Assembly: GCA_014529385.2 (NCBI GenBank)
Contig: CM043942.1
Location: 32,459,469 to 32,519,468 of the forward strand
DNA from: Adiantum capillus-veneris
Taxonomy: Eukaryota; Streptophyta; Polypodiopsida; Polypodiales; Pteridaceae
Reading direction: 5' to 3'
DNA length: 60,000 nt
Positions 46,101 to 53,670 of this stretch are shown one piece after another. Within the stretch, counting starts at the first letter, position 1, and every line of letters starts with the position of its first letter. A model generated the notes under the pieces. It searched no databases. It was not told the origin of the DNA and saw nothing but the letters and a program-made list of their open reading frames with translations. The translations under genes were made by a program, and so were the position numbers.

Positions 46101-48462
46101 TAAGTGATCTTAATGGCTTAAGCCCTGTAAAACATGAGCAGTGAAGACGGGAGTGCGCTAGATGCGCGATGAAGTAAGGGTGGGAGCGGCTAATAAGTCC
46201 GGCGTCGGAGCACGAAGCTAAAATTTCCAATAAGCTTTGGAAGTGCGATCTCTGCTCTATCTGCTCTTTCGAAAGATCGGTATGCTTTCAGAAAAGCACA
46301 CGCCTGAAGCTCTGATACCACTGTCACAAGACGGGCACCACGTGCCAATAGAAAAGAACAGACTAAACAGACTTTTAGTACTTCAATAGCAACTAGAACT
46401 GAAAGAGAGAGACGACACGCGCCACGGAGTGGCGGAATTCCACCCCAGAGAGTATTGGCCCCAAACCTTGACGCCCCTTTTGGTATTTCTTTATATTGCA
46501 TCAACACGGTACGAGCTGGTACTCCAAACTCTGCACCTTCTCCAGGAAGCATGCTAGAGAATGAGCCATAACCTTGTATTTAAACGCCCTTGGCCTGAAA
46601 AGCAGTTTACATGAAAAGCCTTTAAACTCAAAAGCTTCTGGTCCAAAAAGCAATGCCAAAAGCTGCCAACGTAATTTACGGAAATCCGTACAGTTGCCAT
46701 GTCATCAACCAACGTAAAACGCGGAAATCCATACAACCTACCACGTCATCATGTCAACGCAATTTTCGGAAACTGCCACGTCTTCAACTGCGGGTCCTCT
46801 TTATTTTAATCTTTATGTCACTTGGGCCCAATCGGACGGGGCTCCCATAAGTTGGTAGGACCTTCTTCTGTTACTTGCTCTTCTTAGGGTTTAGGCCCCT
46901 CGGCCGGCATCTGTAAGTTGGCTCCATTCTTTAGGCTTTGACACGTCTGCAGTTTGTGACACATTAATTCCACACATGCTGAAATTTTCTGCAGACACCC
47001 TAATTTTCCAAAATTGTTGGATAAAAACTACATTTGCGTCAATGCATAGAGCTTGTCCAGCTTTGCCTTCTATCGCATATCCATATTCTCAACCGTCGAA
47101 GAGATTTTTAAAAGTCTCTCTGCAACACAGAAAAGCGTCACAAAGCATTTCTGGGCAAAAACGAACTCCTTTTTCTCGTGCAAGTGATCTTGAATTTCTT
47201 ATGGCTTATGCCTTGTAAGACAAAGCGATGAAGACGGGAGCGCGCCCGATGCGCGATGAAGAAGGGTGGGAATGGCTAATAAGTCTGAGGTCGGGACACG
47301 AAGATTCTTCAATAGAATTTCCAATAAACTTTGGAAGCGCCAAAGTGCTTGGTCTGCTCTTTGGTAGGACCGGTATGCTTTGAGAAAAGCACACGCCTGA
47401 AGCTCTGATACCACTGTTATAGACTTGGACACCCAAAGTCGGAAATCTAGCACGACACAAGAAAGAATCATTTTAAGCACTTAATAACTTTTGTTCAAAA
47501 ATTAAAGCTGACACGGCCTGGCGTAGTTCCATGTCCAGAGGTATTGGCCCCAAAACATGGCGCCCCTTTTGGTATTTATTTTTATATTAATGCTTGAGCA
47601 AAGTACAAAGTCCGCGGGTCCTCTCTACTCAGTTTGCTCGTCAAAAGACTGAGTAGGGGAGTGGCCCTGGATTCGTATTTAAACGCCTATAGCCTCTCCA
47701 AAAGCAGTACATCAGAAAGCTTAAGACTCAATAGCTACTGGCCCAAAAGCCTCCCACGTGGCACAGCCAGCTCAAAACGCGGGATTTCCATACTACTGCC
47801 ACGTCAGCATGTCAACACAATTTGCGAGATTTCCGTACAGTTTTGCCACGTCGTCAGTTCGTCCGGCCACGTCATCAATTTGTGACACACTCTCACATGA
47901 TTGTAAAAAAGAAATTATGCTTCTAAAAGCACAATTTTCATCAAGTTTTACAATTGACACATACTTTTCACCGAGTGAAAGAAAGAAAATTCACCATTCC
48001 GTACATGCTACAAATGGAAGAGAGAGATTGGCAGAGTGCTAAGAGAAAGGCTAAAGTTCCAATATTCTCACAAGCAACTTAAGTTATAAACATCCAAAAT
48101 TCCAAAAGTTTCACATGAAACAGAAGATTTACAAGGGACAAGGGAAGCTACCTTTTTTCCCATCTGTTAGCGGAGAAGAGCAGATGAACGGTGCAATCGT
48201 CAAGGTCTGCCGAGGAAGAGAGATAGGAAGAGATCATGGACCCGATCGCAGTTGAGCGATCTGGGAAGCGCCAAGCTTCTGCAGAAATGCCCTGCTTGTT
48301 CAAAAAGCTTACCAGGCTTGCACACTGGGAGCTCTTGCCACTGCGATCAAGTCCTTCCAGCACTATGAGAGCCCCCCTCTTCTCTGCACAAGACAACCCG
48401 GCACTACCCACCATCGCTGAGGCTCTGCACAAGAACCTGCAAGCTACAGGGGTACTCAACAT
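33482..48462 (-). CDS. Thymidylate kinase (dTMP kinase), five exons
   Basis: Phosphorylates dTMP to dTDP using ATP, the step before dTTP in DNA precursor synthesis. Exons: 48462-48152, 34126-34015, 33931-33872, 33792-33688, 33604-33482. All introns are GT-AG and the frame holds throughout (236 aa, TAA at 33484-33482). Motifs: P-loop EGLDRSGKS (residues 36-44), dTMP-site FPDR (66-69), FSANRWEKR (96-104), [12 protein letters not shown] (119-130) and LID-type [10 protein letters not shown] (166-175). Order and length fit eukaryotic TMPK. Residues 1-20 (Arg, Cys and Ala, no acids) look like an organelle presequence. The frame is open upstream of the chosen ATG (48462-48460) but has no earlier ATG. 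Intron 1 splits codon 104 after its second base. The gene resembles the plant locus known as ZEUS1, but I give no symbol because orthology is untested. Confidence 0.95.
34416..34469 (+). repeat. 27 bp tandem duplication
   Basis: Two perfect copies of TACTATATTACTACACAGTA followed by TCTTGTC, at 34416 and 34443, in the element-free part of intron 1. Confidence 0.95.
34920..35540 (-). pseudogene. Ty1/copia RT C-terminus and RNase H fragment
   Basis: Read leftward: [20 protein letters not shown] (about 35430-35500), ELVGSLMW near 35350, [18 protein letters not shown] near 35210-35265 and the RNase H phrase [13 protein letters not shown]. Several stops occur. It does not closely match the A, D or F copias at protein level, so it may be a separate family. 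Confidence 0.7.
35541..35879 (-). other. Non-coding element debris
   Basis: No gene. The phrase ACTCCTCCCGCATAACC occurs twice, at about 35533 and 35667, flanking a ~130 bp segment. Confidence 0.5.
35880..36338 (-). pseudogene. Family B gag fragment (reverse strand)
   Basis: The frame 36331-36080 reads [22 protein letters not shown] and [21 protein letters not shown], matching the capsid-like part of the + strand gag at 6150-6325. It is interrupted exactly at 36338 by element C. The upstream part of the same family B element resumes at 46052. Confidence 0.7.
36339..37479 (-). repeat. Element C 3' LTR
   Basis: Pairs with 44921-46046. Rich in AAACGCTA and GCTGAAATCTG motifs. It has small indels relative to its partner, for example around 36546-36600. 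Confidence 0.92.
37712..37903 (+). repeat. Copia A1 5' LTR
   Basis: TGTTGGGG...CTCCTTCA. Very short for copia; near identical to the 3' LTR and to the A2 LTR at 52461. Confidence 0.95.
37918..38986 (+). other. Copia A1 leader (1.07 kb)
   Basis: Long untranslated leader between primer site and gag start, shared with A2 (52667-53670). No forward coding frame of note. Confidence 0.7.
38987..42956 (+). pseudogene. Copia A1 gag-pol, frameshifted
   Basis: The gag ATG is at 38987 ([17 protein letters not shown]). An 8-base deletion near 39350, relative to A2, shifts the frame. The next open frame (to 41378) holds the CCHC knuckle [14 protein letters not shown] (39681-39722), a protease site reading DSWAS instead of DSGAS (Trp codon 39939-39941), the integrase HSDLCGP and RTDNGGEY motifs, and [10 protein letters not shown] where the catalytic Glu is Lys (codon 40797-40799). 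Another shift near 41100 leads to RT (41285-42532; [14 protein letters not shown], and YVDDM at 41999-42013). Then come a shift near 42410, RNase H (42426-42956) and a TGA at 42666. It cannot make an active polyprotein. Confidence 0.93.
43046..43237 (+). repeat. Copia A1 3' LTR
   Basis: Follows a purine tract 79 bp after the last pol stop and ends at the GTTTC duplication. Confidence 0.95.
43404..44054 (-). CDS. Element C Asp/His-rich ORF (216 codons)
   Basis: The first ~75 residues are a low-complexity Asp/His/Asn/Glu run ([20 protein letters not shown] and similar). The rest is a mixed, Cys- and His-containing segment ([18 protein letters not shown]) found in no other element here. No known domain is recognised. 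A second short frame of the same strand (43316-43238) runs up to the copia A1 insertion, and its continuation lies at 37711-37491 on the far side. Confidence 0.4.
   Translation of the reverse strand: MHDYEKHDELNDNDEPDDLNANDLHEDLVDNDKHDDFHDDHDVISHKHEDFHEDDVIVHKDDVLVDAFPSEANLIADSIKQEEPILALEPRSKELSQEVLCVCMIDTHALFECFIRDRFLYFSQCLYVIPFPRHDILYVEHVSLMNEHECMWNVHEKLKSMYVRKSHFMSLPWHDTFVERAHESMSTKHGHFRCELPQLIALDYKRKVRSHCLRVW
44175..44673 (-). CDS. Element C gag-like N-terminal frames
   Basis: Frame 44673-44419 is basic, with a [14 protein letters not shown] repeat. The overlapping frame 44462-44175 begins [11 protein letters not shown], an opening common in plant gypsy gag proteins, then Pro-rich sequence and a charged coiled coil with [19 protein letters not shown] repeats. 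It ends at a stop. No zinc knuckle is visible. A role in RNA or particle assembly is inference. Confidence 0.4.
44908..44919 (-). other. Element C primer-binding site
   Basis: TGGTATCAGAGC on the - strand, a perfect 12-base match to the initiator tRNA-Met primer site used by many plant LTR elements. Confidence 0.9.
44921..46046 (-). repeat. Element C 5' LTR
   Basis: Adjacent to the tRNA-Met primer site at 44908-44919. Ends are TG...CA on the - strand. Confidence 0.92.
46052..46321 (-). other. Family B leader and primer site (reverse strand)
   Basis: On the - strand, TGGTATCAGAGC (46320-46309) sits next to the LTR end. The leader continues to 46052, matching the + strand family B leader near 5390-5570. 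It is cut at 46051 by element C; its continuation is the gag piece ending at 36338. Confidence 0.75.
46322..46961 (-). mobile_element. Family B 5' LTR (reverse strand, 640 bp)
   Basis: On the - strand it starts TGTCACAAACTG and ends CTTGTGACA, matching 4659-5349 in body and ends. It contains ACGTGGC-type cores near 46740-46790 and the shared GGGGCGTC/AATATAAAG block at 46457-46497. No matching 3' LTR is seen in the intron. Confidence 0.85.
47415..47887 (-). mobile_element. Second family B-like LTR (reverse strand, 473 bp)
   Basis: On the - strand it starts TGTCACAAATTGATGACGTGG and ends TCTATAACA. A perfect primer site TGGTATCAGAGC follows at 47413-47402, with ~440 bp of family B-type leader to 46962. 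It is a sister subfamily: ends, ACGTGGC cores and the shared block (47545-47588) are conserved but much of the body differs. It seems to be a fragment into or beside which the 46322 copy inserted. Confidence 0.8.
48152..48462 (-). CDS. Thymidylate kinase exon 1
   Basis: Encodes residues 1-103 and two bases of codon 104: the presequence-like start, the P-loop, FPDR and the FSANRWEK block. The donor is AAAAAG|GTAGCT. Confidence 0.93.
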
Positions 48463-48775
48463 GTGAGTGTGTGTGAATGCCAAATTCTGGCGGGAAGAGG
48501 TGCCTCGAATAAACCTATGCTCTAAAACCCACACCTTGAAAAATAGTCAATTTACCTCAAAATTTCCATATGTACGTTTTTTCCAAACTTTTAGAAAAAA
48601 GTTTACTTCGAGGCTCTCTGACCTCGAAAGTGAATCACATTCTAAGCCTCTAACTTCCAATCTAACCACAAAATCACTAAATCGATATTAGATAATCAAG
48701 ATAAAGAATTTGGATGTGTGATCAAGTTACGTTTGATGCTTGAAAACATTTGTCCAAATTGAATTTTAATGTCAT

Positions 48776-48867
48776 TACCGCCCTAAAACATGTTCGTTCT
48801 TGACTAGGCTTAAATTTTGATTTGAGGGACATTCTGCTTCAGATCCACTTTTCGCGACAATTAGTTT
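48776..48867 (+). repeat. ~92 bp direct repeat, left copy
   Basis: Begins TACCGCCCTAAAACATGTTC and includes TTTGAGGGACATTCT and TTCGCGACAATTAGT. The partner is 49293-49385. Confidence 0.92.
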
Positions 48868-49123
48868 AGTATATCAGACACATTTTGAAAAAGAAAGTAC
48901 GATGCAAATCTCAAGAGATGCCTGTTGCAAAGACAAAAGAGGGGACTGACAGAAGGAAGGGTGTGGAGTCGTCTACTATAGCGCGCTAGCACGAGCAGGA
49001 GCTTGGGGTCAACGACAGACAATCATTGACAATAGTGTGGCCAGGCAGGTTTTTTTTCGGAGGGAGGGTGGTTATATTTTTTTATTAATGCGCTGCGCTA
49101 AGTTGCGTCGCATATGCAGCCTC

Positions 49124-49199
49124 CTTGCTTGGTTAGCTCAGTTAACTTCAAGACGTTCGTGTGAAGCATTGAGAGTTCGAATCCAGCATGCTAAGTTTT
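49124..49199 (+). ncRNA. tRNA-like sequence or tRNA-derived SINE head (degenerate)
   Basis: TTAGCTCAGTTAAC (49133-49146) resembles a pol III A box, and GAGTTCGAATCC (49173-49184) fits the B box in all but one core base. A T5 run, a possible pol III terminator, follows at 49195-49199. The acceptor and T stems do not pair well, so it is not a working tRNA. A tRNA pseudogene or SINE head is likelier. Confidence 0.45.
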
Positions 49200-49292
49200 T
49201 GGTTGGACAACTAGCAAGGGCTAATGCTGCAACCGATGGAATCTCGACAAGATTCCAACAAATATAATAATGAACCCACCAGTATGTCAGGT

Positions 49293-49385
49293 ATACCGCC
49301 CTAAAACATGTTCGTTCTTGACTAAGCTTAATTTTTGATTTGAGGGACATTCTTCTTCGGGTCCACATTTCGCGACAATTAGTCT
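49293..49385 (+). repeat. ~92 bp direct repeat, right copy
   Basis: Same blocks as the left copy with a handful of substitutions. The start-to-start distance is 517 bp. Confidence 0.92.
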
Positions 49386-50213
49386 ATGTGATGCTTGAGA
49401 GACACACCATCCCACAACGTGTTTATGGATACTTTTAGCCATAATAGTTTTTTTGTTGTAGATGGGTGGTATACTCAATCATTGAGAGATAAGGTTTGTT
49501 GGAAATAATATGCAACCCATACCAAACCGATTCCTCTCGTTCTCAATAATTAGCCAGGGATGAACGGTGGGAAAAAAATAAACGTATGTTGAGACTTTAC
49601 ATTTATACAATTGTTGAGTTTGCGTTAGTGACACTCAAGGGAGGAAGAAAAGACACAAGCTTTGCATATTAGATGAGCGAGGTTGTGAAGGGGATTTGAC
49701 ATTGGGTAAGAAAGGCAAAGAGAAGGCACGACCTTCCAAGAAGCTAAAGTCTTAGTCACGATCGTATTGGTAACGATGATGCAATGTATGTTCGATGCCC
49801 AAACCGGAGCAGTTTGTTGAAGTAAAGCGTAGCAGGGGACTCTTTGCCTTGGAGAAGGAGAAATTGCAATGTGTAGATCCTTATACAAAATCAAAAGATG
49901 CATACCTTCACATGCGTGACACGGTATTCCATGAAGGATTCACACAAAGCTGTTTCAAGGGGTATGCAAAGGGTGTCGATGCCCAATAGATAGCAGAAGG
50001 GTGGTTACTCTATGCACGATATAGTGTCGGGATCTCAATCATAGAGTTAATTTGACCCCTATAAACTTATTTCATAGGGCTTTTATCTACCTTGAGAACT
50101 ACATCCATGATATAGAAGTATACCTTGCCTCACACATTGATGGAACTATGATCTACAAGCAAGTATTATCCTTTAGCTCGATGGGTGGTTCCCAAATTTG
50201 GAAGTGTAATGGA

Positions 50214-52044
50214 TGTTGGGGTGAGAGCCTAGATTGCTCCACCATGGATACACCCTCTAGTCTAGTCAACACCTAGGTGGCATGGGCCATGTGAAGATCA
50301 TGTGACGCCCCACATGGAGGGTCAACCCTCAAGTATACACCATTGATGATGTCAGCTCGAGCCCCTCACTCATGCCTATATAAGAAGGCTTTTTGTACCC
50401 ACAAGGTGACTCACTCATGCCTATATAAGAAGGCTTTTTGTACCCACAAGGTGACTTTAATTCAAGAATTCTCTTTCATCATGAATGCCTCATTATGTTA
50501 TCCACCCTCATCCCAACAAATGGAATCAAAGCTATTGCAAGATTAGTATCTCCTACTCTCTTAGATCCTAGGTCTTAAGCTACTCTTAATCACCCTCTTT
50601 AATAAAAGCCATAATCTCAACCTCTTTACCCTAGTTTTCATTATCAATTAACTTTCATTCTCTCTTTCATTGTTTGTGCGTGTGAAGAGCCTTAAGTTAG
50701 AGCTTTTATTCAAGTCCCAAAGCATCTCATTTTTATGATTTTTGAGCTTTCAAAGCTCTCTCGGATCTCTGGAAGAGTGAGCTCAATACTCTATGGTGAA
50801 AGCTTTAGGGCATACAAAAGGCATGTGGGCAAGTGGTATAGCCTACTAGCTATCCTTGGTATCTATAGGTTCGGTGGCTCAAATCTCTTTACCAGGTTTT
50901 AGTAAGGAGGAGTGGGAAGACCTCAAGTTGAGCACTCAAGTATACTAATTTTCAAGTCTGGTCTTGGGGGCTATTCCCAAAAGCAACCAGCATATTTTGG
51001 CAGACTTCAACAAAGTGCCAAATTCTGGTTGATTTTCTACTCGAGTCCTCTAGAGAGCCTTCTCGCGGCTGCTTTATCTCCAATGCCAAGCATGAAGATG
51101 AATAAGGAACCAAAAAGGATGAAGACCGTGAAGACTACAAGGACCACGAGGATGAAGAGGCAAAGACATGAAGAGGAAATGAAGATCAAGAAGATGCGTC
51201 ATCAACCAAGGCACATCATGTGTTGATGAGTGTGCAATGGGGAAGGGATGCAAGGGCTGAGAGATTAGGGTTTCCAAAGAGAGAGAGAGAGGTTTTGGTG
51301 GAGGTTCTTCTCACACAATATGTGAGCTCCTTATTGTTATATATAGTCAATAACAAAGAATGAGATTAGGGTTTGTGAGCAGTTAGACTATGATGGTATT
51401 GGCCTAATGGCCTTTATCCCCAACATCATGTAGAAGAAAAAAAGCGACATCAACAATGACATGAAAAATTCATTACTTTCTATCATAATCATAAAGGCTT
51501 TAGATGGGCTTTAGACATTTCCTCTATAAAAGGTAAGACCAACCTATAAATTATGAGGTTATTGGGTAAACCTAAACCCAAGGTTGGGGAGTAAACCAAA
51601 AACTTTTGTCTATGATGGTAGCTCGTTAGAAGCACCAGGTTATGGGAAAACCTAAAACCTTTGGTTGTAAGCAAAACTTAAAACTCATGGTTTGGAGTAA
51701 ACTAAAAACTCTGTATAAATGATATGATATCAAGGGGAGGAGTAAATGAGAAATCAAGTTCAAGGGGAGGCAATCATAGCCTTGCAAGGGGAGGGTTGTT
51801 GGGGTGAGAGCTTAGATTGCTCCATCATGGATACACCCTCTAGTCTAGTCAAAGCCTAGGTGGCATAGGCCATGTGGGAGCATGTAAAGGGTCAACCGTC
51901 AAGTATACATCATTGAGTGATGTCAGCTCAAGCCTTTCTCTTATGCCCATATAAAAAGGCTCTTTGTACACACAAGGTGACTCAAATTCAAGAATTCTCC
52001 TTCAGCATGAATGCCTCGTCATGCTATCCACCCTAGTCCTAACA
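50214..52044 (+). mobile_element. Element E: TRIM-like LTR element (1.83 kb)
   Basis: The 5' LTR is 50214-50518 and the 3' LTR 51797-52044. Both start TGTTGGGGTGAGAGC and end with TG...CA-type TCC(C/T)AACA. The primer-like site TGGAATCAAAGC (50521-50532) differs from the initiator tRNA-Met site at two of 12 bases. The purine tract AAGGGGAGGG precedes the 3' LTR. The 1.28 kb interior has no recognisable element protein, only a Lys/Glu/Met-rich stretch near 51080-51220. No clear target duplication (ATGGA and ACCAA flank it). Confidence 0.85.
50365..50454 (+). promoter_or_regulatory. 45 bp tandem duplication of the TATA region in the 5' LTR of element E
   Basis: Two perfect copies (50365-50409 and 50410-50454) each contain CCTATATAAGAAGGC. 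The 3' LTR has one copy (CCCATATAAAAAGGC near 51948). Confidence 0.85.
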
Positions 52045-52460
52045 ACCAATTTGAAAAAGGCAACTAAACTATGGCGATGCATGAAGAAGCCGGATAGTGT
52101 CACTTTGGAAGACGTAAGGTATCTTGTTTGCTATAGCTATCACGTTCTAAATTGTGTATATCATGTAATCCTTGTTCCGTGCCCATTGATGTGCAACATT
52201 TTGATGGGGAGGGGTGAGCATCAATAATTACTACAGCAATTAAAGGATTCCAATTGTTCTTTTTTATAACAAAGATTCTACACAAATTCAAGATGGTGCA
52301 ATTTTGACATGCTCAAAAGCAAGAGGCATCCAAAAATATTCATCTCCTAGATGACTATTCCGTTGCAACCCTTGATATTTAGCACGGAGAAACCTTCGTC
52401 TATGTCACAAGAAGCTTCCTCTACTAAACAATGAATTCCCTCTCCTAGTTAGCTACAAGG
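52045..52460. other. Spacer between element E and copia A2
   Basis: No gene or recognisable repeat seen. Confidence 0.5.
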
Positions 52461-52652
52461 TGTTGGGGTATAAAGCCCAATGTGGTCGCCCAGGTAAGTG
52501 GGCGGGCCGCCAGGTATGTACACATATTCTTTTGTAAAAACCTAATAAGAACTCACAATGCTCTACACATTACAGTAGAGCGAGTTCACCATATCGTCAT
52601 GCTTTTCTTCTCGCACTCTCTCTCGCGTCGCAATTCCGCTCGTACTCCTTCA
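52461..52652 (+). repeat. Copia A2 5' LTR
   Basis: Near identical to the A1 LTRs; shares the CATATC variant of the A1 3' LTR. Confidence 0.93.
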
Positions 52653-53670
52653 ACTGGTATCAGAGCTCATATCGAGGCTCGGGGCAACATTTGCAGGTAG
52701 CCAGAGTCACCTGCTCATATTGGAGTGAAATTCGACAGGCGAAGACACGGCCACCGTTCGGCTTCGACAAAGTTCTGTGCAGGCCATTTTCACCTACGTG
52801 GTCTTGGCGGGTGCATATTCAACTCTGCAAATTTGGGGTTTCGGCCTACCACTGCAGGTGCTAAGGATATCGGCACTCCCAGAGTGTTGATTTGTGGCTG
52901 TCTACACATCGAAGGACGGCTCACAGTTCTTGGAGGCGTGTCACATACGACACGGGCGCATCTACACACAGACTGTAGGCGACATCCACTAGTTCATCAG
53001 GTAGCTTGTGTTTGCTGCTTGATATTCCAAATTTCATCCTGACATTGCAGGTACTTCCACATGGGATGTATTGTCAAAGATGATGTATGTCTGTTGAGGG
53101 TTTGATGGCTGTGAGTCACGCAGCAAACAACCGCCGTAGCGGTTACAGCATCCAATGGAAAATTTGTGGATGTATGACTTTGTGGGAAGTCTATGTATTG
53201 TCAGATTTACTCCAGCCTTTGTTGAGGGTCGAGTGAGGTTTTATTGAGCTGGGGGATTCTCGAATGTTGAGATCCTTTCGGTGATACAGGTCTTGGAGCG
53301 ATCCCTCGAGCACCCTTAGATAGGCAGCTAGGATGTATTGACTGTGAGTTAGACAGTTGGGATTGCATCTTTGCTTTACTGCCGTTGAGGCATTGTCGCA
53401 GTCTATGCTTACAGGACAGTGAGAGACAGTACAGGTGCAGGACAGGTTTACCCGCAGCTTACAGTGTAGGAGAAACAGTGTTTTTTGAGCTGTTTTTTGG
53501 TCTGTTTTTGAGTACACCAGAGCCATTTTACAAAGGAGACTGCCGAAATTTATGCAGAATCTGAAGCTTTCTTGGTTCATTTGACAGGTTGATATTGGTT
53601 CAGAGGTCAGTTTACAGGGGAAACTCTGCCGAATTTTTCCGAGGAAAGAAAACCACTGTGAAGCGTAGCT

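Larger units (their letters stand above)
34127..48151 (-). other. Intron 1 of the thymidylate kinase gene (14,025 bp)
   Basis: It runs from GTAGCT at 48151 to TGTGCAG at 34127. Most of it is LTR retrotransposon: family B pieces (35880-36338 and 46052-46961), element C (36339-46046), copia A1 inside C, a second B-like LTR (47415-47887) and a reverse-strand copia RT scrap (34920-35540). Only about 34127-34900 and 47888-48151 look element-free. Element C and the B copies run with the kinase gene, and A1 runs against it. Confidence 0.9.
48463..50213. other. Kinase upstream region and repeat-bearing spacer
   Basis: Should hold the kinase 5' UTR and promoter next to 48462, though no clear TATA box is visible. 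It contains two ~92 bp direct repeats and a tRNA-like sequence (listed separately). A 64-codon frame at 49795-49989 resembles nothing I know. Confidence 0.5.

Noticed and set aside
48463-48534. Extension of the kinase frame 24 codons upstream of the chosen start
   Set aside because: The extension is open but contains no ATG and begins at a GTG. The Met at 48462 is followed by a plausible presequence.
49124-49199. Functional tRNA gene
   Set aside because: Box-like motifs are present, but the acceptor and T stems do not pair and the anticodon arm is not convincing, so I list it only as tRNA-like.
49795-49989. 64-codon ORF in the spacer upstream of the kinase
   Set aside because: No recognisable domain, no splice context and no second copy. 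Its length is within chance for this composition.
50912-51226. Lys/Met-rich ORF in the interior of element E
   Set aside because: Low-complexity GA-rich sequence that gives charged residues in several frames; no gag or pol motif.
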